47,329 nt of DNA from Limimaricola litoreus (GCF_024159025.1 NZ_JAMYXC010000044.1:1-47329), one strand, 5' to 3'; positions 33,920-43,926 are shown, counted from the first letter of the stretch. Numbers and translations: made by a program. Notes: generated by a model not told the origin, from the letters alone.

Positions 33920-34517
33920 AACACCCTCGAAGCTTCTCCACGGCGCGCGCCCGGTGGCTCATCGCGTTCTTCGTCTCGGCATCCATCTGTGCAAAGGTGA
34001 CCTCATGCCCCTCGGGCACGAAGATCGGGTCATAGCCATGCCCTCTTGCCCCGCGCATGGGCCATATCACCTCGCCCCCGGCGTGGCCTTCAAAGATCTC
34101 CTCATGTCCGTCGGGCCAGGCCAAGACCAGCGTGCAGCAGAACCGCGCGCGATGCGGAGCCGGCGCGGCCGAAGCTTCCAGCTCGTCATGCACCCGCTTC
34201 ATGGCAATGTCGAAATCGCGGCCCGCGCCGGTTTCGGCCCAATCCGCGGTATGGACCCCGGGGCGCCCGTCGAGGTCGAAGACCTCCAGCCCGCTGTCAT
34301 CCGCAAGCGCGGGCAGACCGGTCGCCGCCACCGCCGCCCGCGCCTTGATACGCGCATTGCCGACAAAGGTCGTTTCGGTCTCCTCGGGCTCGGGCAGGCC
34401 ATGATCGGCATTGCCCGTCACCGTGACGCCGAAGGGCGCCAGAAGCGCGCGAAACTCGTCGAGCTTGCCCGCGTTATGCGTGGCGACGACGAGCGATCTC
34501 TCGGTGAACCGGCGCAT
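33912..34517 (-). CDS. rdgB: XTP/dITP diphosphatase RdgB
   Basis: Housecleaning pyrophosphatase that removes deaminated purine triphosphates (ITP, XTP), 201 residues. Motifs are VATHNAGKLDEF, FVGNARIKARAA, ALADDSGLEVFDLDGRPGV, GHGYDPIFVPEG and SHRARAVEKL. ATG 34517 shares one base with the rph stop (TGATG); the 111-residue upstream extension of the frame runs through rph and is not coding. Middle gene of rph-rdgB-hemW. Confidence 0.95.
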   Translation of the reverse strand: MRRFTERSLVVATHNAGKLDEFRALLAPFGVTVTGNADHGLPEPEETETTFVGNARIKARAAVAATGLPALADDSGLEVFDLDGRPGVHTADWAETGAGRDFDIAMKRVHDELEASAAPAPHRARFCCTLVLAWPDGHEEIFEGHAGGEVIWPMRGARGHGYDPIFVPEGHEVTFAQMDAETKNAMSHRARAVEKLRGCFG

Positions 34518-35224
34518 CAGGACACGGCCTCGAGCTGCTTGCGGGCCAGCTCGGCACAGCCCGCTTCGGCCAGATCGAGAAGCTGCCCCATCTGCTCGCG
34601 CGAGAAGGTCGAGCCTTCGGCCGACATCTGCACCTCGATCAGCCGCGCGCCGGACATGACGAAGTTTCCGTCGACACCCGCTTCGCTGTCTTCGGGATAG
34701 TCGAGGTCGAGCACGGGCTGCCCTGCATAGAGACCGCAGCTCACCGCCGAGACCGGATCGGCCAGTGGATCGGTCTTGACCAAGCCCGCGGTCATCAGCT
34801 TCTGCACGGCCAGTTTCATGGCGACCCAACCACCGGTGATCGCGGCGCAACGCGTCCCGCCATCGGCCTGGATCACGTCACAATCGACGGTGATCTGCCG
34901 CTCGCCCAGGGCATGGAAATCGACGCCCGCGCGCAAGGAGCGTCCGATCAGCCGCTGGATCTCCTGCGTGCGGCCCGATTGCGCCGCCTTGGCCTCGCGC
35001 CGCATCCGGCTGTTGGTCGCACGCGGCAGCATGCCGTATTCCGCCGTCACCCAGCCCTGGCCCGAGTTGCGCCGGAAGGGGGGCACGCGCTCTTCCACGG
35101 TGGCGGTGCAGATCACATGGGTGTGGCCGACGCGGATCAGGCATGAGCCTTCCGCATGACGGTTGAAGCCCGTGTCAATCTCGACGTCGCGCAGCGCGTC
35201 GTTGGTCCGGCCGGAGGGGCGCAT
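34517..35224 (-). CDS. rph: Ribonuclease PH
   Basis: Phosphorolytic 3'-5' exoribonuclease that trims tRNA 3' ends, 235 residues, the normal size. It starts [20 protein letters not shown]. Motifs include [47 protein letters not shown] and [11 protein letters not shown]. It is complete at the C-terminus, unlike the frameshifted rph of E. coli K-12. Divergent from hrcA across 152 bases. Confidence 0.96.
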   Translation of the reverse strand: MRPSGRTNDALRDVEIDTGFNRHAEGSCLIRVGHTHVICTATVEERVPPFRRNSGQGWVTAEYGMLPRATNSRMRREAKAAQSGRTQEIQRLIGRSLRAGVDFHALGERQITVDCDVIQADGGTRCAAITGGWVAMKLAVQKLMTAGLVKTDPLADPVSAVSCGLYAGQPVLDLDYPEDSEAGVDGNFVMSGARLIEVQMSAEGSTFSREQMGQLLDLAEAGCAELARKQLEAVS

Positions 35225-35376
35225 GGTCTCATCCTTTCATGTATCGGGCTTGCGCATACGCCTTGCCCGCCCCAAATCCAAGGCCGACCCGGACCCGGGA
35301 CCGGTATGGGGCCGCATTGACCTTGCCCCGGTGCCGCCCCTAATGTGCCGTGCCCCCATGAGGACCCGAGCCCGCG

Positions 35377-36441
35377 ATGCCAGACAGATCGCCCCGAATC
35401 GAGGATATGAACGACCGCTCCCGCGAGGTGTTCCGCCGCGTGGTCGAGGGCTACCTTGAAACTGGCGCCCCCGTCGGCTCGCGCAGCCTGACCCGTCACA
35501 TGTCCGAAAAGGTCTCGGCCGCGACAATCCGCAACACCATGCAGGATCTCGAACATCTGGGCCTTCTGGGCAGCCCGCATGTCAGCGCGGGCCGCATCCC
35601 GACCCAATCGGGGCTGCGGATGTTCGTCGACGGTCTGCTCGAGGTCGGCGATCTCGACGGCGACGACCGCCGCCGCATCGACCGCTCCATGGAGGAGGCC
35701 GACGGAGACGTGGCCTCGCTGCTCGACCGCGTGGGCCATGCCTTGTCGGGGATCACCCACGGCGCTTCCCTCGTGCTGACGCCCAAGCACGAGGCCCCGA
35801 TCAAGCATGTCGAGTTCGTCTCGCTTTCGCCCGAACGTGCGCTGGTGGTGCTGGTCTTCGCCGATGGCCATGTCGAGAATCGCATCTTCACGCCCCCCGC
35901 CGGTCAGACGCCGTCCTCGATGCGCGAGGCGGCGAATTTCCTCAATGCCATCGCGGGCGGCCACACGTTGCGCGAACTGGCCGGCGTGATCTCGCGCGAG
36001 ATCGCGGCGCGGCGGCAGGAGATCGACCGGCTCGCCGCCGATCTGGTCGAATCCGGTCTCGCCACATGGGTCAATCCCGGCGAGCAGGGTGAAAGGCTGA
36101 TCGTGCGCGGTCGCGGAAACTTGCTGGGCGAGACGGCCGAAGCCGAGGATCTCGACCGGATCCGTTCACTCTTCGACGATCTCGAACGCAAGCGCGATCT
36201 GGCGCAGTTCCTCGACCTGGCCGAAGAGGGTGACGGGGTGCGCATCTTCATCGGCTCGGAGAACAAGCTTTTCTCACTTTCGGGTTCCTCTTTGGTCGTT
36301 TCTCCTTATATGAACGCCGACCGTAAGATCATCGGCGCCGTGGGCGTCATCGGCCCGACCCGTCTCAATTACGGGCGGATCGTGCCCATCGTGGACTACA
36401 CAGCACAGTTGGTCGGGCGCCTCGTCTCCGACCGCTCCTGA
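35377..36441 (+). CDS. hrcA: Heat-inducible transcription repressor HrcA
   Basis: Repressor that binds CIRCE elements before groESL and sometimes dnaK operons, 354 residues. The winged helix contains ETGAPVGSRSLTRHM and SAATIRNTMQDLEHLGLL, then the conserved SAGRIPTQSGLRMFVD. The C-terminal half has FIGSENKLFSLSGSSLVVSPY and GAVGVIGPTRLNYGRIVP. ATG 35377 gives a 10-residue lead; ATG 35407 is an alternative. No CIRCE repeat (TTAGCACTC-N9-GAGTGCTAA) was seen in its own promoter region. grpE follows after 15 bases. Confidence 0.95.
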   Translation: MPDRSPRIEDMNDRSREVFRRVVEGYLETGAPVGSRSLTRHMSEKVSAATIRNTMQDLEHLGLLGSPHVSAGRIPTQSGLRMFVDGLLEVGDLDGDDRRRIDRSMEEADGDVASLLDRVGHALSGITHGASLVLTPKHEAPIKHVEFVSLSPERALVVLVFADGHVENRIFTPPAGQTPSSMREAANFLNAIAGGHTLRELAGVISREIAARRQEIDRLAADLVESGLATWVNPGEQGERLIVRGRGNLLGETAEAEDLDRIRSLFDDLERKRDLAQFLDLAEEGDGVRIFIGSENKLFSLSGSSLVVSPYMNADRKIIGAVGVIGPTRLNYGRIVPIVDYTAQLVGRLVSDRS

Positions 36442-36456
36442 AGGGAAAGACAGCAA

Positions 36457-37017
36457 ATGGCAGAGCAAGACGAACCGCGCAGCCTCGACGAGCTGGCCGC
36501 AGAGGTCGACGAGAACGGCGAGGTGAGCGCCGAAGCCGCCGAGGGCTCGGACGATCTGGAGATTCTCAAGCGCGAGCGCGACGAGATCCGCGACCGCTTC
36601 ATCCGCGCGCTGGCCGATGCCGAGAACACCCGCAAGCGGGCCGAGCGCGACCGGCGCGAGGCCGAGAATTACGGCGGCTCCAAGCTCGCGCGCGACCTGC
36701 TTCCGGTGCATGACAACCTGCGCCGCGCGCTTGACGCGATTGCCGAAGACCAGCGCGAGGCGCAAAAGGCGCTGATCGAGGGGATCGAGCTGACCATGCG
36801 CGAGCTGCTCAGCGTCTTTAAGAAGCACGGCATCCACCCGATCGATCCACAGGTTGGCGACAAGTTCGACCCGCAGGTGCATCAGGCGATGTTCGAGGCC
36901 CCGGTGCCGGGGACCAAGGCGGGCGAAATCATCCAGGTCGCGGCGCAGGGCTTCCTGCTGCACGACCGGCTGCTGCGCCCGGCGCAGGTCGGCGTGTCAT
37001 CGTTTAAAGAAAGTTAA
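36457..37017 (+). CDS. grpE: Nucleotide exchange factor GrpE
   Basis: Exchange factor for DnaK, 186 residues. An acidic disordered lead (1-40) is followed by the long coiled-coil (about 45-95, with RFIRALADAENTRKRAERDR) and the beta domain with FKKHGIHPIDPQ, FDPQVHQAMFEAPV and the end LLRPAQVGVSS. It is paired with hrcA as usual in alphaproteobacteria. A Rho-independent terminator follows. Confidence 0.96.
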   Translation: MAEQDEPRSLDELAAEVDENGEVSAEAAEGSDDLEILKRERDEIRDRFIRALADAENTRKRAERDRREAENYGGSKLARDLLPVHDNLRRALDAIAEDQREAQKALIEGIELTMRELLSVFKKHGIHPIDPQVGDKFDPQVHQAMFEAPVPGTKAGEIIQVAAQGFLLHDRLLRPAQVGVSSFKES

Positions 37018-37080
37018 TGAATTTCCGGAACTTCTCGGATGCTCGACCGTTCTGTCGGCAAGTTCTAGTTAAAGAGTTCG

Positions 37081-37112
37081 AAAGGCGCAGCCGTTCAGGC
37101 TGCGTCTTTTTT
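37081..37112 (+). terminator. Rho-independent terminator after grpE
   Basis: CGCAGCC (37086-37092), loop GTTCA and GGCTGCG (37098-37104) form the core; AAAGG before and TCTTT after extend it, and six T (37107-37112) follow. It ends five bases before the mutS stop codon and separates the convergent genes. Confidence 0.85.
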
Positions 37113-37117
37113 ATTGC

Positions 37118-39772
37118 TCAGGCCGAACCTGCCGGAAGAAGCCCCCGCAGCTCGTAGATCAGCTCCAATGCCTCGCGCGGTGACAGCTCATCGGGCTGTA
37201 ATTCGCGCAGCCGCTCCTCAACGGCCGAGGCTGCCGCAGGGCCCGGTTCGGAAGCAGGCGGCACGGCGGCGAAAAGTGGCAGATCGTCGATCAGCGCTTG
37301 CCGCGCGCCGCGGCCCGGCCCCTCGCGTTCGCCCTGTTCGAGCGCCTGCAGCACCACCCGCGCCCTTTCGACCACCGAGGCCGGAAGCCCCGCAAGCCGC
37401 GCCACCTGCACACCGTAACTGCGATCGGCGGTGCCGCGCCGCACCTCGTGCAAAAAGATCACCTCGCCTTGCCATTCGCGCACCGCGACCGTGGCCGTCG
37501 CCACGCCGTCGAGCTTGGCGGCAAGCTGGGTCATCTCGTGGTAGTGGGTGGCAAAGATGCCCCGGCAACGGTTGATCTCGTGCAGATGCTCCAGCACCGC
37601 CCAGGCGATCGACAGCCCGTCATAGGTCGCCGTGCCACGCCCGATCTCGTCGAGTATGACCAGCGCGCGGTCATCGGCCTGGTTGAGAATCGCCGCCGTC
37701 TCGACCATCTCGACCATGAAGGTCGACCGCCCGCGTGCCAGATCATCGCTCGCACCGACGCGGCTGAAGATCTGGCTGACGATGCCGATATGCGCCGAAG
37801 CGGCGGGCACGAAGCTGCCGATCTGCGCCAGCACGGCGATCAATGCGTTCTGCCGCAGGAAGGTCGATTTGCCCGCCATGTTCGGCCCGGTGAGAAGCCA
37901 CAGCGGCGCATCACCGAGATCGCAGTCGTTGCCGACAAAGCTCTCTCCAGTCCGGCGCAGAGCCTGTTCCACCACCGGATGCCGCCCGGCCTCCACGTGA
38001 AACGCGCGGCTGTCGTCGAGCCGGGGGCGGCACCAGTCGGCCCCGCGCGCCAGATCGGCGAGACCACAGGCAAGATCGATCTTCGACAGTGCGCGCGCAA
38101 GTTGGCCCAAGGGGCCGGCGGCATCGAGAATAGAGCCTTTCAGCCTGTCGAAGACCCTTTTTTCAAGCTCCAGCGCATGACCGCCCGCGTTGAGGATGCG
38201 GGTTTCGATCTCGTTGAGCTCGACCGTGGTGAAACGCACCTGGTTCGCCGTGGTCTGGCGATGGATGAAGCGCTCCGAATGCGGCGGGGCGAGCATCTTG
38301 GCGGCATGGGTGGCCGTGGTCTCGATGAAGTAGCCCAGCACGTTGTTGTGCTTGATCTTGAGGCTCTGGATACCGGTCTCGGCAGCATACTCCGCCTGCA
38401 TCCCCGCGATCACCCCGCGCCCCTCGTCGCGCAGGCGGCGCGCCTCGTCGAGTTCTTCGTCGTAGCCCGCGGCCACGAAGCTGCCATCGCGCGCCAGAAG
38501 CGGCGGCTCGGCCACCAGAGCCTGATCGAGCAGCTCGTGCAACGCCGCGTGGCCCGACAGGTCGCGCACCGCCTCGGCCAGCGGGGCGGGCAGGTCGCGC
38601 CCTTCGGTCAGCGCGCCGATGTCGTCGGCCACCTCGAGCGTCGCCCGGATCGCCGCCATGTCGCGCGGGCCGCCCCGGTCGAGGGCGAGGCGCGAGAGCG
38701 CCCGGTCGAGGTCATGCGCGCCGCGCAGACGCGCGCGCAGATCCTCGCGCAGACGGTCCTCTTCCACCAGATGCGCCACCGAGGCCTGCCGCGCGGAGAT
38801 GGTGCCCAAGTTGCACGAGGGCGAGGCCACGCGCCGCTCCAGAAGCCGTGCGCCGCCTGCCGTCACGGTGCGGTCGATCGCGTGCAGGAGAGAGCCGTCG
38901 CGCCCGCCGCCCATCGCATGGGTCAGCTCCAGCGAACGGCGCGTCGCGGCGTCGATCCGCATCGCCGACATCCGCGCCTCCTGCTGCGGCGGGCGCAACA
39001 GCGGCAGCTTGCCCTTCTGGGTCAGCTCCAGATATTCGACCAGCGCTGCCATGGCGGAGATTTCCGCGCGCGAAAACGCGCCGAAGGCGTCGAGCGAGGC
39101 GACCTGCCACAGTGCCGCGAGCCGCTTCGCCCCGCCCGAGCTGTCGAAGGCACCCCGGTGCAGCGGCGTCACGGCAAGGTCGAAGCCCTCCGTGACCTCG
39201 AACAGGGCCTGTTCCATGCTGTCCTCGACGAGGAGCTCGCGCGGGGTGAGCCGCGCCAGCTCCGGGCCCAGTGCCAGCTTTTCGCAGCCCAGCACCGAAA
39301 GCGCGCCCGTGGAAATATCGACCCAAGCCAGCGCGCAATCCTCGCGCAGCTCGGAGAAGGCGGCGAGGAAGTTGTGCCGCCCCGCGTCCAGAAGGCTCTC
39401 CTCGGTCAGCGTGCCAGGGGTGACGAGGCGCACCACGTCGCGCTTCACCACCGATTTCGAGCCGCGCTTCTTGGCCTCCGCCGGGTCTTCGAGCTGCTCG
39501 GCGATGGCCACGCGAAAGCCCTTGCGGATGAGCGTGAGAAGATAGCTTTCGGCGGCGTGGACGGGCACGCCGCACATGGCGATGTCCTGCCCCATGTGCT
39601 TGCCGCGCTTGGTCAGCGCGATGTCGAGCGCCTCGGCCGCGGCAACCGCGTCGTCGAAGAACATCTCGTAGAAATCGCCCATCCGGTAGAACAGCAGCGC
39701 ATCCTGATGCGCCGCCTTGATCTCCAGATACTGCGCCATCATCGGCGTCACGGTGCCGGCCTGCGTGTTCAT
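37118..39772 (-). CDS. mutS: DNA mismatch repair protein MutS
   Basis: Mismatch-binding ATPase, 884 residues. The N-terminal mismatch-recognition motif RMGDFYEMFFDDA carries the Phe-x-Glu that contacts mispairs, followed by CGVPVHAAESYLLTLI. The ATPase part has Walker A TGPNMAGKST, LARGRSTFMVEM, VILDEIGRGTATYDG and FATHYHEMTQL. A short C-terminal tail after about residue 800 is present. Start ATG 39772; divergent from maeB. Confidence 0.97.
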   Translation of the reverse strand: MNTQAGTVTPMMAQYLEIKAAHQDALLFYRMGDFYEMFFDDAVAAAEALDIALTKRGKHMGQDIAMCGVPVHAAESYLLTLIRKGFRVAIAEQLEDPAEAKKRGSKSVVKRDVVRLVTPGTLTEESLLDAGRHNFLAAFSELREDCALAWVDISTGALSVLGCEKLALGPELARLTPRELLVEDSMEQALFEVTEGFDLAVTPLHRGAFDSSGGAKRLAALWQVASLDAFGAFSRAEISAMAALVEYLELTQKGKLPLLRPPQQEARMSAMRIDAATRRSLELTHAMGGGRDGSLLHAIDRTVTAGGARLLERRVASPSCNLGTISARQASVAHLVEEDRLREDLRARLRGAHDLDRALSRLALDRGGPRDMAAIRATLEVADDIGALTEGRDLPAPLAEAVRDLSGHAALHELLDQALVAEPPLLARDGSFVAAGYDEELDEARRLRDEGRGVIAGMQAEYAAETGIQSLKIKHNNVLGYFIETTATHAAKMLAPPHSERFIHRQTTANQVRFTTVELNEIETRILNAGGHALELEKRVFDRLKGSILDAAGPLGQLARALSKIDLACGLADLARGADWCRPRLDDSRAFHVEAGRHPVVEQALRRTGESFVGNDCDLGDAPLWLLTGPNMAGKSTFLRQNALIAVLAQIGSFVPAASAHIGIVSQIFSRVGASDDLARGRSTFMVEMVETAAILNQADDRALVILDEIGRGTATYDGLSIAWAVLEHLHEINRCRGIFATHYHEMTQLAAKLDGVATATVAVREWQGEVIFLHEVRRGTADRSYGVQVARLAGLPASVVERARVVLQALEQGEREGPGRGARQALIDDLPLFAAVPPASEPGPAAASAVEERLRELQPDELSPREALELIYELRGLLPAGSA

Positions 39773-39915
39773 GCGTCTCTCCCGGGGGTGCAGCGGCGCG
39801 ACACTAGCTTTTGCAGGGCCCGTGCGAAACCCCGCAGCCGCGCTGACGCTAGGGCGTTGCGCCGCGCCGCAGCATCCCGCTATGCCTGTCGGTCCAAGGC
39901 AGGAGGGACGAAAGA

Positions 39916-42177
39916 ATGGCCAAACCCCGTTTCACGCGCGAGGACGCGCTGAACTTCCACGAGGCCCCAAGCCCGGGCAAGTGGGAGGTGACGGCCACCG
40001 TCCCGATGACCACCCAGCGCGACCTGAGCCTCGCCTACAGCCCCGGCGTGGCGATCCCCTGCGAGGTGATCGCCGAGCAGCCCGAGACGGCCTATGATTA
40101 CACCAACAAGGGCAATCTCGTCGCGGTGATCTCGAACGGCACCGCGGTTCTGGGCCTTGGCAACCTCGGCGCGCTGGCCTCCAAGCCGGTGATGGAGGGC
40201 AAGTCGGTGCTGTTCAAGCGCTTCGCCGATGTGAACTCGATCGACATCGAGCTTGATACCGAGGACGCTGACGCCTTCTGCGCGGCGGTGAAGCTGATGG
40301 GGCCGAGCTTCGGCGGCATCAACCTCGAGGACATCAAGGCGCCCGAGTGCTTCATCATCGAGCAGCGGCTCAAGGAAGAGATGGACATCCCCGTCTTCCA
40401 TGACGACCAGCACGGCACCGCCGTCATCTGCGCGGCCGGCCTGCTCAACGCGCTGCACATCTCGGGCAAGAGGATCGAGGAGGTCCGCATCGTGCTCAAT
40501 GGCGCAGGCGCGGCGGGCATCGCCTGTCTCGAACTCCTGAAGGCGATGGGCGCGCAGCACGACAACTGCATCATGTGCGACACCAAGGGCGTGATCTGGC
40601 AGGGTCGCACCGAGGGCATGAACCAGTGGAAATCGGCCCATGCGGCCAACACCTCGCTGCGCACGCTGGAGCAGGCGATGGACGGGGCCGACGTCTTCCT
40701 CGGGGTTTCGGCCAAGGGGGCGGTGACGCAGGAGATGGTCAAGAGCATGGCACCGAACCCGGTGATCTTCGCCATGGCCAACCCCGACCCGGAGATCACC
40801 CCCGAAGAGGCCCATGCGGTGCGCGAGGACGCGATCGTCGCCACGGGGCGGTCGGACTACCCCAATCAGGTCAACAACGTTCTGGGCTTTCCCTACCTGT
40901 TCCGCGGCGCGCTCGACATCCACGCCCGCGCGATCAACGACGAGATGAAAATCGCCTGCGCCGAGGCGCTGGCCGCGCTGGCGCGCGAGGAGGTGCCCGA
41001 CGAGGTCGCCGTCGCCTATGGCCAGAAGCTCAGCTTCGGGCGCGATTACATCATCCCCACGCCCTTCGATCCGCGCCTCATCCACCGCATCCCGCCCGCC
41101 GTCGCCCGCGCCGGCATGCAGACCGGGGTGGCACGGCGCGAGATCGAGGACATGGAGCAGTACGAGCAGGCGCTGAAGGGCCGGATGGACCCGACCGCCA
41201 GCGTGCTGCGCGGTCTCAACGCCCGCGCGCGGGCCGCGCAGGCGACGATGATCTTCGCCGAAGGCGACGATCCGCGCGTGCTGCGCGCCGCGGTGCAGTA
41301 TCAGCGTTCGGGCTTCGGCAAGGCTCTGGTGGTCGGGCGCGAGGCCGACGTGGCCGAGAAGCTCGCCGCCGAGGGCATGGCCGATGCCGCCGCCGAGCTC
41401 GAGGTGGTCAACGCCGCCAACACGCCGCATCTCGATACTTACAAGGCGTTCCTCTACCAGCGGCTGCAGCGCAAGGGGCTCGACCAGCACGACATCCACC
41501 GCCTCGCCGGGCGTGACAGGCATGTCTTTGCCGCGCTGATGCTGGCGCATGGCCATGGCGACGGCATGATCACCGGGGCCACGCGCAAATCGGCGCATGT
41601 GATGGAGCTGGTGAACCACGTCTTCGACGCGGGCCCGCATGACGGCGCGGTCGGGGTTTCGGTGGTGATGCACAACGGGCGGATCGTGCTCATCGCGGAC
41701 ACGCTGGTGCATGAATGGCCCGATGAGGAGGATCTCGCCGATATCGCGACGCAGGGCGCGCAGGTGGCGCGCGAGCTGGGGCTGGAGCCCAGGGTCGCCT
41801 TCGTCAGCTTCTCGACCTTCGGCTATCCGGTCTCCGAGCGCGCGACCAAGATGCATGTGGCGGCCTCGGTGCTCGATCGCCGCGGCGTCGACTTCGAATA
41901 CGAGGGCGAGATGGCCGTCGACGTCGCGCTGAACCCCAAGGGGCAGGAGAACTATCCCTTCTCGCGGCTCACCGGCCCGGCCAACGTGCTGGTGGTTCCG
42001 GCGCGGCACTCGGCCTCGATCTCGGTCAAGCTGATGCAGGAGATGGCGGGGGCGACGGTGATCGGCCCGATCCTGTCGGGCGTCGACAAGCCGATCCAGA
42101 TCTGCTCGACCGTCTCGACCGTGAACGACATCGTCAACATGGCCGTCATGGCTGCCTGCAAGGCGAGGCGCGCATGA
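39916..42177 (+). CDS. maeB: NADP-dependent malic enzyme with phosphotransacetylase-like domain
   Basis: Oxidative decarboxylation of malate to pyruvate with NADPH; 753 residues. The malic enzyme part (about 1-430) has LAYSPGVAIPC, TNKGNLVAVISNGTAVLGLG, FHDDQHGTAVI, LNGAGAAGIAC (nucleotide site) and FAMANPDPEI. The C-terminal half (about 440-753) is a phosphotransacetylase-like domain with FAEGDDPRVLRAA and PILSGVDKPIQICS, typical of MaeB, where it senses acetyl-CoA or similar rather than catalysing. The start has a strong ribosome site, AGGAGGG. It overlaps the next gene (ATGA). Confidence 0.95.
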   Translation: MAKPRFTREDALNFHEAPSPGKWEVTATVPMTTQRDLSLAYSPGVAIPCEVIAEQPETAYDYTNKGNLVAVISNGTAVLGLGNLGALASKPVMEGKSVLFKRFADVNSIDIELDTEDADAFCAAVKLMGPSFGGINLEDIKAPECFIIEQRLKEEMDIPVFHDDQHGTAVICAAGLLNALHISGKRIEEVRIVLNGAGAAGIACLELLKAMGAQHDNCIMCDTKGVIWQGRTEGMNQWKSAHAANTSLRTLEQAMDGADVFLGVSAKGAVTQEMVKSMAPNPVIFAMANPDPEITPEEAHAVREDAIVATGRSDYPNQVNNVLGFPYLFRGALDIHARAINDEMKIACAEALAALAREEVPDEVAVAYGQKLSFGRDYIIPTPFDPRLIHRIPPAVARAGMQTGVARREIEDMEQYEQALKGRMDPTASVLRGLNARARAAQATMIFAEGDDPRVLRAAVQYQRSGFGKALVVGREADVAEKLAAEGMADAAAELEVVNAANTPHLDTYKAFLYQRLQRKGLDQHDIHRLAGRDRHVFAALMLAHGHGDGMITGATRKSAHVMELVNHVFDAGPHDGAVGVSVVMHNGRIVLIADTLVHEWPDEEDLADIATQGAQVARELGLEPRVAFVSFSTFGYPVSERATKMHVAASVLDRRGVDFEYEGEMAVDVALNPKGQENYPFSRLTGPANVLVVPARHSASISVKLMQEMAGATVIGPILSGVDKPIQICSTVSTVNDIVNMAVMAACKARRA

Positions 42178-43043
42178 TCTGGAATCTGGGCTCGATCAAC
42201 GCCGATCACGTCTATTCGGTGCCGCATATCCCCGCCCCGGGCGAGACGCTGGCCGCGACCGCGCTGTCCTACGGGCTGGGCGGCAAAGGGGCGAACATGT
42301 CGGTGGCGGCTGCGCGCGCGGGCGCGCGGATCGCGCATCTGGGAGCCGTGGGCGCCGATGGCGGCTGGATGGTCGAGCGGCTGGAGGGCTACGGCGTCGA
42401 TTGCGCCCATGTACAGCGCCGCGAGGGGCCCTCGGGCCATGCCATCATCGCCGTGGATGCCGAGGCCGAGAACGCCATCACGCTCTTTCCCGGCGCCAAT
42501 CGCGAGATCGACCTCGACGCCGTGAAACAGGCTCTGGGCAAGGCCGCACCGGGCGATCTGCTGGTCACGCAGAACGAGACCAACGGCCAGGTCGAGGCCG
42601 CGGCGCAGGCGCGGGCGCTCGGGCTGCGGGTGGTCTATGCCGCCGCCCCCTTCGAAGCCGAGGCGGTGCGCGCGGTGCTGCCGCATCTTAATCTTCTGGT
42701 GCTCAACGAGGTCGAGGCGCAGCAGCTCTCGAAGGCGCTGGGCACACCGATCGAGAGCCTGCCGGTGCCGCAGGTTGTCGTGACGCTCGGTGCGGCGGGC
42801 TGCGACTGGATCGAGACACGGACCGGCGCGCGGCATCATGTCGATGCACCGCAGGTCGAGGCGGTCGACACCACCGGCGCGGGCGACACCTTCACCGGCT
42901 ACCTGCTCGCAGGGCTGTCCGAGGGGCTCGAGATGCGCGCGGCGCTGGAGCTGGCCACGCGGGCGGGCGCGCTCAAGGTCGGGCGGCACGGCGCGGCCGA
43001 TGCCATCCCCACGCGCGAGGAGGTCGCGCGGGCGGCGTTCTGA
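42174..43043 (+). CDS. PfkB family sugar kinase (ribokinase-like)
   Basis: A 289-residue PfkB-fold kinase. The N-terminal GSINADHVY is followed by GGKGANMSVAAARAGA (signature 1) and DTTGAGDTFTGYLLAGL (signature 2, with the catalytic Asp in GAGD). Closest in style to ribokinase, but the substrate cannot be fixed. It starts within the end of maeB and so is translationally coupled to it; no ribose transporter or catabolic gene is nearby. Confidence 0.85.
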   Translation: MIWNLGSINADHVYSVPHIPAPGETLAATALSYGLGGKGANMSVAAARAGARIAHLGAVGADGGWMVERLEGYGVDCAHVQRREGPSGHAIIAVDAEAENAITLFPGANREIDLDAVKQALGKAAPGDLLVTQNETNGQVEAAAQARALGLRVVYAAAPFEAEAVRAVLPHLNLLVLNEVEAQQLSKALGTPIESLPVPQVVVTLGAAGCDWIETRTGARHHVDAPQVEAVDTTGAGDTFTGYLLAGLSEGLEMRAALELATRAGALKVGRHGAADAIPTREEVARAAF

Positions 43044-43063
43044 GCCACGGCGCGACGCGGATC

Positions 43064-43834
43064 ATGCAGGATTTCGTCTTCTCGGACCCTTGGGCGCTTC
43101 TGGCGGGCTGCGTCGCGGTGGTGCTGGTCGGCCTCTCCAAGGGGGGCCTGGGCGGCGCGCTGGCGCTCTTGGGCGTGCCGATCATGGCGCTGGCGATTCC
43201 GCCGGTGCAGGCGGCGGGCATCCTCTTGCCGATCCTTCTGGTGATGGATGCGATCAGCCTCTGGGCCTGGCGCGGCCAGTATCACGCGGCGACCTTGAAG
43301 CGGATGCTGCCCGGCGCGGCGATCGGCATCGGCATCGGCTGGCTGACGGCGGCGCTCGTGTCGGATGCAATGGTGCGGCTGATCGTCGGGGTGGTGGCGC
43401 TGGCCTTCTCGGCGCGCTGGCTCTTGTCGGGGCAGACCCGCCGCGCCGCGCCCCGGCCGCAGAACGCGGCCCGCGCCTCGGTCTGGGCGACGCTGGCGGG
43501 CTATACCAGCTTCGTCGCTCATGCGGGCGGCCCGCCGTTTCAGGTCTATGCGATGCCGCTGCGGCTCGATCCGAAGCTCTATACCGGCACCAGCGTGATC
43601 TTCTTCGCGGTGGTCAATGTCATCAAGGTGATCCCCTACGCCGCGCTGGGCCAGTTCGACGCCACCAACCTCTTCGCCGCCGCGGCGCTGCTGCCGCTGG
43701 CGGTGGTGGCGACGCTGTCGGGCGCCTTCGTGGTGCGAAGGATGCGGGCCGAGGTCTTCTACCCGGTGATGTATGTCATGGTAGTGCTCGTCGGTCTCAG
43801 ACTGTGTTGGGACGGCCTCTCCGCGCTGTTTTAG
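43064..43834 (+). CDS. TauE/SafE (TSUP) family membrane transporter
   Basis: A 256-residue polytopic protein with about eight hydrophobic segments. The N-terminal half has GLSKGGLGGALALLGVPIMAL and the second half has GYTSFVAHAGGPPFQVYAMP, the paired signatures of the TSUP family. Members export or import organic and inorganic sulfur compounds such as sulfite or sulfoacetate; the substrate is not known here. It begins 20 bases after the kinase gene. Confidence 0.87.
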   Translation: MQDFVFSDPWALLAGCVAVVLVGLSKGGLGGALALLGVPIMALAIPPVQAAGILLPILLVMDAISLWAWRGQYHAATLKRMLPGAAIGIGIGWLTAALVSDAMVRLIVGVVALAFSARWLLSGQTRRAAPRPQNAARASVWATLAGYTSFVAHAGGPPFQVYAMPLRLDPKLYTGTSVIFFAVVNVIKVIPYAALGQFDATNLFAAAALLPLAVVATLSGAFVVRRMRAEVFYPVMYVMVVLVGLRLCWDGLSALF

Positions 43835-43850
43835 AGCCCACCGGGCTTTG
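43835..43850 (+). terminator. Weak terminator-like hairpin after the TSUP gene
   Basis: AGCCC, loop ACC and GGGCT are followed by only TTTG. The stem starts one base after the stop codon. The short stem and poor T run make it a weak candidate at best. Confidence 0.25.
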
Positions 43851-43926
43851 ACAGCGCCGGCCGGGGCCGCGCATCCTGCGCGCACGCAGATGAGGCCCGG
43901 ACGACGGGCCATCGAAAGGTCCACCC

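Noticed and set aside
35322-35344. Sigma-32 promoter before hrcA (CTTGCCC and CCCCTAAT)
   Set aside because: The spacer is only 8 bases, too short for RpoH, and the -10 part is poor.
37989-38004. parS-like sequence with CACGTGAAAC inside mutS
   Set aside because: Only 11 of 16 bases match and one arm of the palindrome is missing.
39880-41999. Long antisense open frames, for example opposite maeB, mutS, addA and addB
   Set aside because: High-GC coding strands leave long stop-free shadows; the products are Arg/His/Pro-rich with no domain, while the sense strand holds clear families.
43894-43910. GGCCCG/CGGGCC hairpin before the gene at 43927
   Set aside because: No T run and no recognisable riboswitch structure; likely chance pairing in GC-rich DNA.
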